Positions 32,768 through 41,608 of a stretch of DNA of 64,000 nt are shown here, one piece after another; the first letter of the stretch is position 1; each line of letters opens with the position of its first letter. The notes under the pieces are model-generated. The model saw nothing but the letters and a program-made list of their open reading frames with translations, was not told the DNA's origin and ran no database searches. Source of the stretch: Streptomyces sp. R44 (lineage in GTDB: Bacteria > Actinomycetota > Actinomycetes > Streptomycetales > Streptomycetaceae); the NCBI RefSeq assembly GCF_041053105.1, contig NZ_CP163444.1, positions 2,108,001-2,172,000 on the forward strand. Reading direction: 5' to 3'. The translations under genes and the position numbers were made by a program.

Positions 32768-33475
32768 TCAGGCCTGCGGGACCTCGCACGTGCCGTCCGG
32801 GCCGCAGACCTCCGCGTCGGTGCCGACCGGCTGGAGGACGCGGCCCTGCCAGGCCTGCTCCAGGGCCTGGGTGAAGACCTCGGCGGGCTGGCCGCCGGAG
32901 ACGCCGTAGCGGCGGTCGAGGACGAAGAACGGCACGCCGTTGGCGCCGAGTTCGGCGGCCTCGCGCTCGTCCTCCCGTACGGCCTCGGCGTAGGCGGTCT
33001 CGTCGGCGAGGACGGCACGGACCTCGGCCTCGTCGAGACCGGCCTCCACGCCGAGCGCCACCAGGGTCCCGGCGTCGAAGACGGACCGCTCCTCGGCGAA
33101 GTTGGCCCGGTAGGCCAGGTCCAGGAGCTCGCTCTGGCGGCCGCGCTCCTTGGCGAGGTGCAGCAGCCGGTGGATGTCGAAGGTGTTGCCGTGGTCGCGG
33201 CCGTCCGTGAGGTACGCGAGGCCCTCGGAGTGCGCGTTCGACGCGACGTGCGCCTCCATGGCGCGGGCCTCGTCGAGGGTGCGGCCGTACTTCTTCGCCA
33301 GCATCTCCAGGACGGGACCGGTGTCGCCCTTGGCGCGGTGCGGGTCGAGCTCGAAGGAGCGGTGCACGACCTCGACGTCGTCGCGGTGGGCGAAGGCCGC
33401 GAGCCCCTTCTCGAAGCGGGCCTTGCCTATGTAGCACCAGGGGCAGGCGATGTCGCTCCAGATCTCGACGCGCAT
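32768..33475 (-). CDS. DsbA family oxidoreductase (FrnE-like)
   Basis: This 235-residue cytoplasmic thioredoxin-fold protein starts at ATG 33475 after GGAGAGAAG. The active site CPWC is at residues 11-14 (IWSDIACPWCYIGKARFEKGL). The inserted helical domain has NTFDIHRLLHLAKERGRQSEL and the cis-Pro region reads NGVPFFVLDRRYGVSGGQPAEVF. A second Cys pair lies near the C-terminus (EVCGPDGTCEV), as in FrnE proteins associated with oxidative stress or polyketide pathways. No signal peptide is present. Likely role is disulfide or glutathione-type exchange in the cytoplasm. Confidence 0.93.
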   Translation of the reverse strand: MRVEIWSDIACPWCYIGKARFEKGLAAFAHRDDVEVVHRSFELDPHRAKGDTGPVLEMLAKKYGRTLDEARAMEAHVASNAHSEGLAYLTDGRDHGNTFDIHRLLHLAKERGRQSELLDLAYRANFAEERSVFDAGTLVALGVEAGLDEAEVRAVLADETAYAEAVREDEREAAELGANGVPFFVLDRRYGVSGGQPAEVFTQALEQAWQGRVLQPVGTDAEVCGPDGTCEVPQA

Positions 33476-33540
33476 GTGACTTCTCTCCGAGGGGTTGCCG
33501 GTGGGGTGTACCAGCACGGGAACGCCCCCACCGGCCCGGT

Positions 33541-34017
33541 TCATTCCGGTTCCGGCGCGAGTGTGAGGCGGAGCACCAGGTGCCTGCCGGAGCGCGGGGT
33601 GTCCGGGTCCGGCGTCCAGCCGTGGGCCGCGTAGAAGGCCTTCGCGCGCGCGTTCCCCTCGAAGACCTCCAGACGGGCCGACGTCGCTCCGGCGGCGCGC
33701 CAGGCCGCGACGCAGGCCGCGTGCAGCGCGCCGCCGACGCCCCGGCGCCACTGCGCGGGGGCGACGTGCAGCTGGCTGAGGACGGCGGCCGGGCCGTCGA
33801 CGCGGTGGGCGGCGACGCCGGCGATCCGGCCGCCGTCCTCGGCGCAGAGCACGGCGCCGCGGGCGACGGCGTCCGCCCAGCGCGCGCGGGTCTCGGCGAC
33901 CGCCTCGGGACCGAGGAACTCGTCGTCGGGAAGGTGGCCGCGGTAGTAGGTGGTGCGGGCCTCGGTGTGGAGGGCGACGACGGCGTCGAGGTCGTCGGCC
34001 GTTGCGGGTCGGATCAT
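33541..34017 (-). CDS. GNAT family N-acetyltransferase
   Basis: This 158-residue protein begins MIRPATADDLDAVVALHTEARTTYY, a typical GNAT opening. The acetyl-CoA motif is LHVAPAQWRRGVGGALHAA, followed by ARLEVFEGNARAKAFYAAHGW. Substrate unknown. It is downstream of, and on the same strand as, the GlxA-type regulator 47 bases away, so co-transcription is possible. Confidence 0.9.
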   Translation of the reverse strand: MIRPATADDLDAVVALHTEARTTYYRGHLPDDEFLGPEAVAETRARWADAVARGAVLCAEDGGRIAGVAAHRVDGPAAVLSQLHVAPAQWRRGVGGALHAACVAAWRAAGATSARLEVFEGNARAKAFYAAHGWTPDPDTPRSGRHLVLRLTLAPEPE

Positions 34018-34064
34018 GCCCCTTCGAACGCGGCGGGCCGGCGCCCGGTTCCGGCGCGCGCGGG

Positions 34065-35141
34065 TCACGCGGTTCCGGCGCCCGTCAGACGGTTGAAGGA
34101 GGCCCGGTAGGCGCTCGGGGTGAGGCCCGTGCGGCGCAGCAGGTGCTGGCGGAGGGAGTCCGCCGTGCCGAGGCCGCTCGCGCGGGCCAGCTGGTCCATG
34201 GGGAGGGAGGTGGTCTCCAGGAGTTCCTTCGCCCGCTCGACGCGCTGGTGCAGCAGCCACTGGAGCGGGCTGACGCCGGTCTCGGCGTGGAAGCGGCGGG
34301 AGAGCGTGCGGACGGAGACGCCGGCGTGGCGGGCGAGGTCGGTGAGGCCGAGGGGTTCGTCGAGGTGTTCCATCGCCCACGCGCGCGTGTCGGCGAAGGA
34401 GGCCCCGCGCTCGGGCGGCAGCGGGGTCTGGGTGAACTGGGTCTGCCCACCGGGCCGGACGGGGGCGACGAGGGCGAGCCGGGCGACGGCGTTGGCGACG
34501 GCGGCGCCGTGGTCGGTGCGGATGACGTGGAGGCAGAGGTCGATGCCCGCCGCGTATCCGGAGGAGGTGAGCACGGGGCCGTCCTGGACGAAGAGGACGT
34601 CGTCCTGGAGGTCGACGGCCGGGTGCCGGGCGGCGAGCAGCGGGCGGTACGCCCAGTACGTCGTCGCCGCCCGGCCGTCGAGCAGTCCGGCCTCGGCGAG
34701 CGCGAAGGCGCCGGTGCAGATGGAGGCGATCCGCTTGCCGCCGCCGGCGGAGGCGCGCAGGACGTCGAGGACGCGCGGGTCGGGGTCCTCGTACGCCCCG
34801 CTGCCCGCGAGGATCACCGTGTCGGCGCCCTCGACGGCTTCGAGTCCGTGCGGGACGACCAGGTCGAGGCCGCCGGTGGTGGTGACGGGCCCGGGGTCGG
34901 GGGCGCAGATGACCGTCTCGTACCCGGGCCCGCCGTCGACCTCGACCTTGCCGAAGAGCATCTCCGGGATGGCCAGGTTGAACATCGAGACGGGAGGGGC
35001 CGCGATCACGGCGACGCGCCGCACCCGGGAGGCGGGAGACCCACCGGACGTACCGGTCCCGGCGGACGCGCCGGAGGTGCCGGGCCAGGTCGACCCGCCG
35101 GGCGTGCCCGGCGCGGCGGGCGCGGGTGTCGTCGACGGCAT
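34065..35141 (-). CDS. GlxA family transcriptional regulator (DJ-1/PfpI plus AraC domain)
   Basis: This 358-residue protein has a Pro/Gly/Thr-rich N-terminal tail of ~38 residues. A DJ-1/PfpI amidotransferase-like sensor domain follows (RVAVIAAPPVSMFNLAIPEMLFG, DTVILAGSGAYEDPDP, with the elbow Cys in ASICTGAFALAEAGLLDGR). A C-terminal AraC double helix-turn-helix completes it (LTDLARHAGVSVRTLSRRFHAETGVSPLQWLLHQRVERAKELLETT and a second unit to ~residue 350). Such proteins act as ligand-responsive activators. It is divergent from the MFS gene with about 70 bases between them, making that transporter the likely target. Confidence 0.93.
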   Translation of the reverse strand: MPSTTPAPAAPGTPGGSTWPGTSGASAGTGTSGGSPASRVRRVAVIAAPPVSMFNLAIPEMLFGKVEVDGGPGYETVICAPDPGPVTTTGGLDLVVPHGLEAVEGADTVILAGSGAYEDPDPRVLDVLRASAGGGKRIASICTGAFALAEAGLLDGRAATTYWAYRPLLAARHPAVDLQDDVLFVQDGPVLTSSGYAAGIDLCLHVIRTDHGAAVANAVARLALVAPVRPGGQTQFTQTPLPPERGASFADTRAWAMEHLDEPLGLTDLARHAGVSVRTLSRRFHAETGVSPLQWLLHQRVERAKELLETTSLPMDQLARASGLGTADSLRQHLLRRTGLTPSAYRASFNRLTGAGTA

Positions 35142-35211
35142 GGCCAGAACCTCCGGTCGTATGGCATTCCAGCCACTACTGTACGGGCCCGTCGCTCACG
35201 AAGCTGGGCGC

Positions 35212-36579
35212 ATGTCCTCAACAGTCCTCGGCAAGGCCCCCGTTGTCCGTCGCGAGTCCCCCGGCTCCTCCCCCGGGCCCGCCCTCGCCGCCGCCATGCT
35301 CGGCTTCGCCCTCATCACCCTCGACACCTCCGTCGTGAACGTCGCCCTGCCCGCGATCGGCGCCGACCTCCGGGCCGGGATGACGGGTCTGCAGTGGGTG
35401 GTCGACTCGTACACGCTGGCCTTCGCCGCTCTGCTGCTCTCCAGCGGGGCCCTGGCCGACCGGGTCGGGGCGAGCCGGGCGTACGGGGCGGGGGTCGTCG
35501 TCTTCACGCTCGCCTCGGCCGCCTGCGGTCTGGCCCCCGGCCTCCCCGGGCTCCTGGCCGCCCGGACGGTGCAGGGCGCGGCGGCGGCCGTGATGCTGCC
35601 GGCCTCGCTCGCCCTCGTACGGGAGGCGTACGGCGATCCGGCACGGCGGGCCCGCGCGGTGTCGCTGTGGGCGGCGGGCGGCACGGTCGCGGTGGCGCTC
35701 GGACCGGTCGCGGGCGGGGCGCTGACCACGGCCTGGAGCTGGCGCGGGATCTTCTTCATCAACCTGCCCCTCGGGCTCGTGGCGCTCGCCCTGCTGGCCC
35801 GGGTCGCGCGCTCGGAGCGCCGGCCGGCCCCGCTGGACCTGCCGGGGCAGCTGACGGCGATGACGGCGCTCGGGGCGCTGACCTTCGCCGCGATCGAGGG
35901 CGGTACGGAGGCCTGGTGGGCGCTGGGGGTCGCGGTGGTCTCCTTCGCCGCGTTCCTGCTGATCGAGGCGCGGCGGCGGCATCCGATGGTGCCGCTCGGG
36001 CTGTTCCGGAACACGACGGTGGCGGTGGCGGTGGCGGCCGGTTCGGCGAACAGCGTGGCCTTCTACGGCATGGTCTTCGTGTTCGGCCTCTTCTTCCAGC
36101 AGGTCCTCGGGCTCTCGGCGCTCGGCGCGGGGCTGATGTTCCTGCCGATGACGGGGCTGCTCGCCGGGGTGAACATCCTGTCGGCGAGGGTGGCGGCGCG
36201 GTACGGGGCGCGGCTGCCCATCGTGGTGGGCCAGACGGTGGCGGTGGCCGGGCTCCTCGGTCTGCTCACCGTGGACGCGGACTCCTCGCGGGCGGCACAG
36301 GCCCTGCTCCTCGTGCCGCTCGCGCTGGGCGCCGGTTTCTCGCTGCCGCCGCTGATCGCGGCGATGATGGAGGCCGTCCCGGCGGAGCGTGCGGGCACGG
36401 CGGCGGGCCTCCTGAACGCGATCCGGCAGACGGCGGGCGCCCTCGCGATCGCGGTCTTCGGCTCCCTCGCGGCCCAGGACATGGCGACGGCCCTGCGCAC
36501 GAGCCTGCTGATCAGCGCGGGGCTGCTGACCGTCACGACCCTGGTCTCGCTGCGGCTGCCGCGCCGCAGGCGGGGCTAG
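35212..36579 (+). CDS. MFS drug:H+ antiporter, DHA2-like
   Basis: This 455-residue protein has 12-14 predicted membrane helices. The motif near the first helix, LITLDTSVVNVALPAIGADL, is the DHA2 pattern. LSSGALADRVGASRAYGAG is the loop 2-3 motif A, and VALGPVAGGALTTAWSWRGIFFINLPLG is the antiporter motif C region. It probably exports a toxic small molecule. The ATG at 35212 has only a weak ribosome site. Divergent from the GlxA-type regulator. Confidence 0.92.
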   Translation: MSSTVLGKAPVVRRESPGSSPGPALAAAMLGFALITLDTSVVNVALPAIGADLRAGMTGLQWVVDSYTLAFAALLLSSGALADRVGASRAYGAGVVVFTLASAACGLAPGLPGLLAARTVQGAAAAVMLPASLALVREAYGDPARRARAVSLWAAGGTVAVALGPVAGGALTTAWSWRGIFFINLPLGLVALALLARVARSERRPAPLDLPGQLTAMTALGALTFAAIEGGTEAWWALGVAVVSFAAFLLIEARRRHPMVPLGLFRNTTVAVAVAAGSANSVAFYGMVFVFGLFFQQVLGLSALGAGLMFLPMTGLLAGVNILSARVAARYGARLPIVVGQTVAVAGLLGLLTVDADSSRAAQALLLVPLALGAGFSLPPLIAAMMEAVPAERAGTAAGLLNAIRQTAGALAIAVFGSLAAQDMATALRTSLLISAGLLTVTTLVSLRLPRRRRG

Positions 36580-36606
36580 GATCCGGAAGACGGGCTGAGA
36601 CGGGCC

Positions 36607-37521
36607 CTAGGCGCCCTTGCGGTACTGCCCCGGCGCCACTCCGTACTCCCGCTTGAAGGCCTTGGCGAAGGCGAACTCCGAGGAGTAGCCGGAGCGTTCG
36701 GCGACGGCGCGGAGGGGCAGGTCGTCGGAGCGGAGGAGGCGGCCCGCCGTGGTCATGCGCCACCAGGTGAGGTACGCGAGGGGCGGCCGGCCGACGAGGG
36801 CGGTGAAGCGGCGGGCGAAGGCCGCGCGGGAGAGGCCCCCGAGCGCGCCGAGCTCCTCGACCGTCCACGCCCTGGCGGGGTCGCCGTGGAGGGCCCGCAG
36901 GGCGCCTGCGACGGCAGGGTCGCTGAGCGCGGCCGACCAGCCGGTGGAGCGGTCGCCGCGTTCGGTGAGCCACCAGGTGCGCAGCAGGTACAGGAGCAGG
37001 GTGTCGAGGAGGGCGGGGACGATCGCGTCGGATCCCGGCTGGGGTTCGGCGAGTTCGGCGCCGAGCAGGTCGACGGCGGCGCGCAGCCGGGGGTGGGCGC
37101 CGACGCGGGCGGGGACGTGGACGAACGGCGGCAGCTCGGTGAGCAGGGGGTGGGCGCGGGCCCGGCTGAGCCGGTAGGCGCCGCAGAGCAGCACGATCTC
37201 CTCGGTGCCGACGGCTCCCCGGTCGGGCCGGGTGGGCCAGGAGCCGTCGGGAGCGGGCAGGACGTCGACGAGCGGGGTGCCGGGACGGTCGGCGATTCCG
37301 TGGCCGGTGCCGTGGGCGAAGAGGACGACGTCGCCGGGGGCGAGCCGGACGGGCGCGGCGTCGTCCGGGGGCAGCAGCCAGGCGGTGCCCTGGAGGACGA
37401 CGTGGAATCCGGCGCTGTCGCTCGACGGGTAGCGGACGCCCCAGGGGGCGAGGCGGACGGTGCGGGAGGAGTGCGGGAGCCCGGTGCGCATGGCGGCGAT
37501 GGCATCGCTCAGAACGTCCAT
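36607..37521 (-). CDS. AraC family regulator with N-terminal cupin
   Basis: This 304-residue protein starts at ATG 37521. The N-terminal cupin (residues ~10-110) includes GFHVVLQGTAWLLPPDDAAPVRLAPGDVVLFAHGTGHGIAD. The C-terminal AraC DNA-binding domain is GALRALHGDPARAWTVEELGALGGLSRAAFARRFTALVGRPPLAYLTWWRM and LPLRAVAERSGYSSEFAFAKAFKREYGVAPGQYRKG. It lies 90 bases from the divergent oxidoreductase gene, which it probably controls in response to a small ligand. Confidence 0.93.
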   Translation of the reverse strand: MDVLSDAIAAMRTGLPHSSRTVRLAPWGVRYPSSDSAGFHVVLQGTAWLLPPDDAAPVRLAPGDVVLFAHGTGHGIADRPGTPLVDVLPAPDGSWPTRPDRGAVGTEEIVLLCGAYRLSRARAHPLLTELPPFVHVPARVGAHPRLRAAVDLLGAELAEPQPGSDAIVPALLDTLLLYLLRTWWLTERGDRSTGWSAALSDPAVAGALRALHGDPARAWTVEELGALGGLSRAAFARRFTALVGRPPLAYLTWWRMTTAGRLLRSDDLPLRAVAERSGYSSEFAFAKAFKREYGVAPGQYRKGA

Positions 37522-37611
37522 GACCTGAACGGTAGCGTGCGAGACGATCGGACATGACGGGGAGTCGAGGAGACATGGATCGTCTTCCTCACGGCTCCTA
37601 ACGTCGAGGGC

Positions 37612-38619
37612 ATGACGACAACAGCCATGACGACGAAGGCAGTTCTGTTCCACGAGCTCGGCGGCCCCGAGGTCCTGAAGGTCGAGGAGGTGCCGCTGCC
37701 GGCCCCCGGTCCCGGGGAGGTGCTGATCCGGGTCGAGGCGATCGGACTCAACCGCGCCGAGGCGCTGTTCCGCGCCGGCACCTACTACTACCCGGCGACG
37801 CTGCCGGGTTCGCGGCTCGGTTACGAGGCGGCGGGCGTGGTCGAGGCGGTGGGCGCGGGGGTCACCGCGTACGCCCCGGGCGACCCGGTGATGGCCGCGG
37901 CCAACTTCGAGTTCGGGACGCACGGCGTGTACGCGGAGCGGGTGGTGCTCCCCGAGGAGTACGTGGTGGCCCGGCCCGCCGGGGTGGACGCGGTGACGGC
38001 GGCGGCGGTGTGGCTGAGCTACTTCACCGCGTACGGCGGGATGGTGGTGACCGGCGGGCTGCGCCCCGGCGACCATGTGGTGATCACGGGCGCGTCGAGC
38101 GGGGTGGGGACGGCCGCGATCCAGACGGCGCTGCGGATCGGGGCCGTACCGATCGCCACCACCCGCGGCGAGGGCAAGCGGAAGCGGCTCCTCGGACTGG
38201 GGGCGGCGCACGTGATCGCCACCGACACCGAGGACCTGGTCGACGAGGTGCGGCGGATCACCGGCGGCAGGGGCGCGGACCTGGCGTTCGACGCGATCGG
38301 CGGGCCCGGCTTCGCCCGGCTCGGGGACGCGCTGCGGACCGGTGGCACCGCCGTCCTGTACGGCTGGCTGGACCCGCGGCCGGTCGAGCTCTCCCGGAAC
38401 TGGCCGCTGGCCACGCACACGTACGCGAACGGGGCACTGGCCAGGACCGAGGAGGGCCGCCGGCTCGCGGCGGGGTTCATCGGCTCGGGGCTGCGGGACG
38501 GCTCCCTGGCGCCGGTGATCGCCGAGACCTTCGACGGTCTGGAGCGGATCACCGACGCCCATCGACTGATGGAGACGAACACGCACTTCGGGAAGATCGT
38601 GGTGCGGGTCGGCTCCTAA
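37612..38619 (+). CDS. Zinc-type (MDR) alcohol dehydrogenase/quinone oxidoreductase
   Basis: This 335-residue MDR protein opens AVLFHELGGPEVLKVEEVPLPAPGPGEVLIRVEAIGLNRAE. The nucleotide-binding loop is VVITGASSGVGTAAIQTA (residues ~153-170). AFDAIGGPGFARLGDALRTGGTAVLYG and ending HRLMETNTHFGKIVVRV follow. No structural zinc Cys cluster is seen, so it is closer to NADPH:quinone reductases. Its stop overlaps the stop of the convergent aldehyde dehydrogenase gene by one or two bases. Expression is probably linked to the divergent cupin-AraC regulator. Confidence 0.92.
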   Translation: MTTTAMTTKAVLFHELGGPEVLKVEEVPLPAPGPGEVLIRVEAIGLNRAEALFRAGTYYYPATLPGSRLGYEAAGVVEAVGAGVTAYAPGDPVMAAANFEFGTHGVYAERVVLPEEYVVARPAGVDAVTAAAVWLSYFTAYGGMVVTGGLRPGDHVVITGASSGVGTAAIQTALRIGAVPIATTRGEGKRKRLLGLGAAHVIATDTEDLVDEVRRITGGRGADLAFDAIGGPGFARLGDALRTGGTAVLYGWLDPRPVELSRNWPLATHTYANGALARTEEGRRLAAGFIGSGLRDGSLAPVIAETFDGLERITDAHRLMETNTHFGKIVVRVGS

Positions 38620-40109
38620 CGCCTCGGAAGTCCCAGCGGGTTGCCGTCGCGGAGTTCCGGCGGGAGGAGGTGGTCGGGCGTCGACTGGTACGTGACCGGG
38701 CGCAGCCAGCGCTCGATCGCGGTCGCGCCGACCGAGGTGGAGGTGGAGGTGGTGGCCGGGTAGGGGCCGCCGTGGTGCTGGGCGGGTGCGACGGCGACTC
38801 CGGTGGGCCAGCCGTTGACGAGGACGCGGCCGGCGAGGGGCGTGAGCTCGGCGAGCAGCGGCGCGGCCGCCTCGTCGTCCTCGGCGATGTGCAGGGTGGC
38901 CGTGAGGTTGCCGGGGAGCAGGCCGAGGACGGCGGTCACCTCCTCCCTGGTGGAGTAGCGGGCGACGACGGTGACCGGTCCGAAGCATTCCTCCAGGAGG
39001 AGGCGGTGGCCGCCGTCGGCGAGCGCGGCGGCGTCGACGGCGAGGACGCCGGCGCTGACGGTGTGGGCGCCGCCCGCGCCGGGGGTGACCGGGGTGTCGA
39101 CCCCGGCGAGCGCGGCGCGCTCGGCGACGCCGGCGACGAAGGCGTCCCGCATCCGGTGGTCGAGCATGACGGCCGGTTCGGTCTCGCTGACGGCGGCGGT
39201 GAGGGCGTCGAGGAAGCGGTCGCCGTCCTCTCCGCGGGGGGCGAGGACGAAGCCGGGCTTGGTGCAGAACTGGCCGGCGCCGAGGGTCATGGAGCCGGCG
39301 AGGCCGGCGCCGATCTCCTCGGCGCGCTCCGCGGCGGCGGCCTCGGTGACCACGACCGGGTTGAGGGAGCCGAGTTCGCCGTGGAAGGGGATGGGGACGG
39401 GCCGGGTGACGGCCGCGTCGAAGAGGGCCCGGCCGCCGCGGATCGAGCCGGTGAAGCCCGCCGCGGCGACGAGCGGGTGCCGGACGAGTTCCACGCCGGC
39501 GTCGAAGCCGTGGACGAGGACGACGACGTCCTCGGGGAGGCCCGCCTTGGCGGCGGCCCGGCGCAGCAGGGAGGCGCAGAGCTCGGAGGTGGCCGGGTGG
39601 TCGGGGTGGGCCTTGATCACCACGGGGCAGCCGGCCGCGAGGGCGCTCGCGGTGTCGCCGCCGGGCACCGAGAAGGCGAGCGGGAAGTTGCTGGCGGCGT
39701 AGACGGCGACGACGCCGAGCGGGATCTTCCAGCGGCGCATGTCGGGCCGGGGCGGGGTGGCGGCGGGGTCGGGGAGGTCGATCCGCACGTCGAGGAACCA
39801 GCCGTCCTCGACGACGTCCGCGAAGGCCCGCAACTGGGCGGTGGTGCGGGCGAGTTCGCCGGTGAGGCGGACGGGCCCGAGGGCGGTCTCGGCGTCGGCC
39901 GCCTCGACGACGTGCTCGCCGGAGGTGTCGAGGAGGTCGGCGGCGGTACGGAGGAAGGCGGCCCGCACCGTCCGGTCGGCGAGGGCCTCGCGGGCGGCGT
40001 GCGCAGCCCTGACGGCGCGGTCGACCTCCTCGACTGTGGCCTCCACCGCAACCTGCTCGCGCGGCTTCCCCGTCCGGGGGTCCACACTCCACACTGGTTC
40101 TGCCGCCAC
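38616..40109 (-). CDS. Aldehyde dehydrogenase (NADP+), 2-ketoglutarate semialdehyde dehydrogenase type
   Basis: This 497-residue protein is read from GTG 40109, which has AGGGG seven bases upstream; longer starts run into the regulatory palindrome. Motifs are YAASNFPLAFSVPGGDTASALAAGCPVVIKAHPDHPATSEL, GFTGSIRGGRALFDAA, FHGELGSLNPVVV (general base Glu) and GAGQFCTKPGFVLAPRG (catalytic Cys). The subfamily matches 2,5-dioxovalerate (ketoglutarate semialdehyde) dehydrogenases, the last step of oxidative uronate and pentose pathways. The divergent IclR gene and the kdgD/udh genes 22 kb away support this role. It acts in the cytoplasm. Confidence 0.9.
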   Translation of the reverse strand: MAAEPVWSVDPRTGKPREQVAVEATVEEVDRAVRAAHAAREALADRTVRAAFLRTAADLLDTSGEHVVEAADAETALGPVRLTGELARTTAQLRAFADVVEDGWFLDVRIDLPDPAATPPRPDMRRWKIPLGVVAVYAASNFPLAFSVPGGDTASALAAGCPVVIKAHPDHPATSELCASLLRRAAAKAGLPEDVVVLVHGFDAGVELVRHPLVAAAGFTGSIRGGRALFDAAVTRPVPIPFHGELGSLNPVVVTEAAAAERAEEIGAGLAGSMTLGAGQFCTKPGFVLAPRGEDGDRFLDALTAAVSETEPAVMLDHRMRDAFVAGVAERAALAGVDTPVTPGAGGAHTVSAGVLAVDAAALADGGHRLLLEECFGPVTVVARYSTREEVTAVLGLLPGNLTATLHIAEDDEAAAPLLAELTPLAGRVLVNGWPTGVAVAPAQHHGGPYPATTSTSTSVGATAIERWLRPVTYQSTPDHLLPPELRDGNPLGLPRR

Positions 40110-40120
40110 CGCCACGCCCC

Positions 40121-40138
40121 TGTTCGCTATTCTGAACA
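40121..40138. promoter_or_regulatory. Palindrome TGTTC-N8-GAACA upstream of the aldehyde dehydrogenase gene
   Basis: TGTTCGCTATTCTGAACA has perfect 5-bp arms and lies 12 bases upstream of the dehydrogenase start, between it and the IclR gene. IclR proteins bind such AT-centred palindromes. A second small palindrome AGATG-N4-CATCT is at 40149-40162. Confidence 0.55.
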
Positions 40139-40261
40139 CAGTTCCCGTAGATGAACGCATCTGAGCGGGACTCTATTGACGGCCCGGCCGTCTCCACAAG
40201 GGCCCCGTCCGGCCGGGGGGGGGCCGGTGGGCGGCCGGACAACGGAAAAGGGGCGAGGGCC

Positions 40262-41032
40262 ATGGCGACTGCCGACGCGGGTGGGGCACAGGTGAAGTCC
40301 GCGGTGCGGACCGTGGAGCTGCTCGAGTACTTCGCGGGACGCCCCGGAATGCACTCGCTCGCCGCCGTCCAGGAGGCCGTCGGCTACCCCAAGTCCAGCC
40401 TGTACATGCTCCTTCGCACCCTGGTCGAGCTGGGCTGGGTGGAGACGGACGCGACGGGCACGCGGTACGGGATCGGGGTGCGGGCGCTGCTCGTCGGAAC
40501 CTCGTACATCGACGGCGACGAGGTGGTGGCCGCCTCCCGGCCCACCCTGGACCGGCTCTCCGACGACACCACCGAGACCATCCACCTGGCGCGGCTCGAC
40601 GGCACCAACGTCGTCTATCTGGCGACCCGTCAGTCCCAGCACTATCTGCGGCCGTTCACCCGGGTCGGGCGCCGGCTGCCCGCGCACTCGACCTCGCTCG
40701 GCAAGGCGCTGCTCGCCACCCACAGCGACGAGCAGGTGCGCAAGCTGCTCCCGGAGACGCTCCCGGCGCTGACCGAGCACACGATCACCGACCGCGAGAA
40801 GCTCATCGAGGAGCTGCACGTCATCCGCGAGCAGGGCTACTCGGTGGACCGCGAGGAGAACACCCTGGGGCTGCGCTGCTTCGGCGTCGCGATCCCCTAC
40901 CGGACCCCGGCGCGGGACGCGATCAGCTGCTCCGTGCCGGTGGCGCGGCTCACTCCGGCCCACGAGCAGATGATCAAGGACGCCCTGTTCGACGCGCGGG
41001 ACCGGCTGACCCTGGCGACCCGCCGCCTCTGA
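40262..41032 (+). CDS. IclR family transcriptional regulator (KdgR-like)
   Basis: This 256-residue protein starts at ATG 40262 after GAGGGCC. The winged HTH is KSAVRTVELLEYFAGRPGMHSLAAVQEAVGYPKSSLYMLLRTLVELGWVETDATGTRYGIG. The effector domain includes LSDDTTETIHLARLDGTNVVYLATRQS, LPAHSTSLGKALLA and YSVDREENTLGLRCFGVAIPYR, with Cys residues common to this family. It is divergent from the semialdehyde dehydrogenase gene and likely controls uronate or pentose breakdown. A run of nine G bases (40215-40223) lies in its leader. Confidence 0.93.
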   Translation: MATADAGGAQVKSAVRTVELLEYFAGRPGMHSLAAVQEAVGYPKSSLYMLLRTLVELGWVETDATGTRYGIGVRALLVGTSYIDGDEVVAASRPTLDRLSDDTTETIHLARLDGTNVVYLATRQSQHYLRPFTRVGRRLPAHSTSLGKALLATHSDEQVRKLLPETLPALTEHTITDREKLIEELHVIREQGYSVDREENTLGLRCFGVAIPYRTPARDAISCSVPVARLTPAHEQMIKDALFDARDRLTLATRRL

Positions 41033-41042
41033 CGCCACGCGG

Positions 41043-41540
41043 TCAGGCCCGGTCGGCGAGGGCCTTCTGCCACACCGGGCTGTCGACGTAGTGGTTGTCG
41101 TACTGCTCCGAGGAGGCCTTGATCTCCTCGAAGCTCGCCTCGCCCCGCATGACGCGGCCGAGGAGGCGCAGGTAGTCGAAGCGGGCCATGCCGGGCGTGA
41201 AGACGAAGAGGACGTCGGCCTCGGCGCCGGGCGCCGCCGCGAAGGCGTGCGGGGTGTGCGGCGGGACGAGGAGGAAGTCGCCCTCGTCCAGGACGGTCAA
41301 CTCCTCGCCGACCAGGACCTGGAGCGAACCGCCGAGCACGAAGAACATCTCCGAGGCCCTGGTGTGGAAGTGCGCCGGGGCGCCGACCGCGCCCTTCGCG
41401 AACGAGGAGCGGTAGCTGGTGAGCTGCCCGCCGGTGGTGCCGGAGTCGGCGAGGAGGGTCATCACGCTGCTCGGGTCGGCGGTGGTCTCGGCGGTGGCGG
41501 CGCGGGTGAGGAGCGGGGCGAAGGTCTCGATCTCGTTCAT
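41043..41540 (-). CDS. Cupin domain protein
   Basis: This ~165-residue protein has two conserved cupin motifs: APAHFHTRASEMFFVLGGSLQVLVGEELTVLDEG (metal-binding His-x-His and Glu) and DFLLVPPHTPHAFAA. ATG 41540, with AAGGT upstream, is preferred over a GTG two codons earlier. A helical C-terminal extension of ~40 residues follows (FEEIKASSEQYDNHYVDSPVWQKAL). It may be a dioxygenase, isomerase or small-molecule sensor. It converges with the IclR gene. An IR of ATTGACC lies just upstream. Confidence 0.87.
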   Translation of the reverse strand: MNEIETFAPLLTRAATAETTADPSSVMTLLADSGTTGGQLTSYRSSFAKGAVGAPAHFHTRASEMFFVLGGSLQVLVGEELTVLDEGDFLLVPPHTPHAFAAAPGAEADVLFVFTPGMARFDYLRLLGRVMRGEASFEEIKASSEQYDNHYVDSPVWQKALADRA

Positions 41541-41560
41541 GATCACTACCTTAGGGACCC

Positions 41561-41608
41561 ATTGACCTCCGCCACAGGGTCAATCGATCACCGAGAACAT
41601 GGGTCAAT
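41561..41608. promoter_or_regulatory. Three ATTGACC/GGTCAAT copies upstream of the cupin gene
   Basis: ATTGACC is at 41561-41567, and its reverse complement GGTCAAT at 41578-41584 and again at 41602-41608. The first two form an inverted repeat with a 10-base spacer. They look like operators for an unidentified regulator of the cupin gene. Confidence 0.4.

Noticed and set aside
40215..40223. Nine-G run as a phase-variation switch in iclR
   Set aside because: It lies upstream of the chosen ATG, so slippage would not shift the reading frame. It is kept only as a minor remark.
37522..40263. Upstream extension of the cupin-AraC frame through the dehydrogenase region
   Set aside because: The extension is antisense-like and Arg/Pro-rich; the real protein starts at ATG 37521 with a normal cupin domain.
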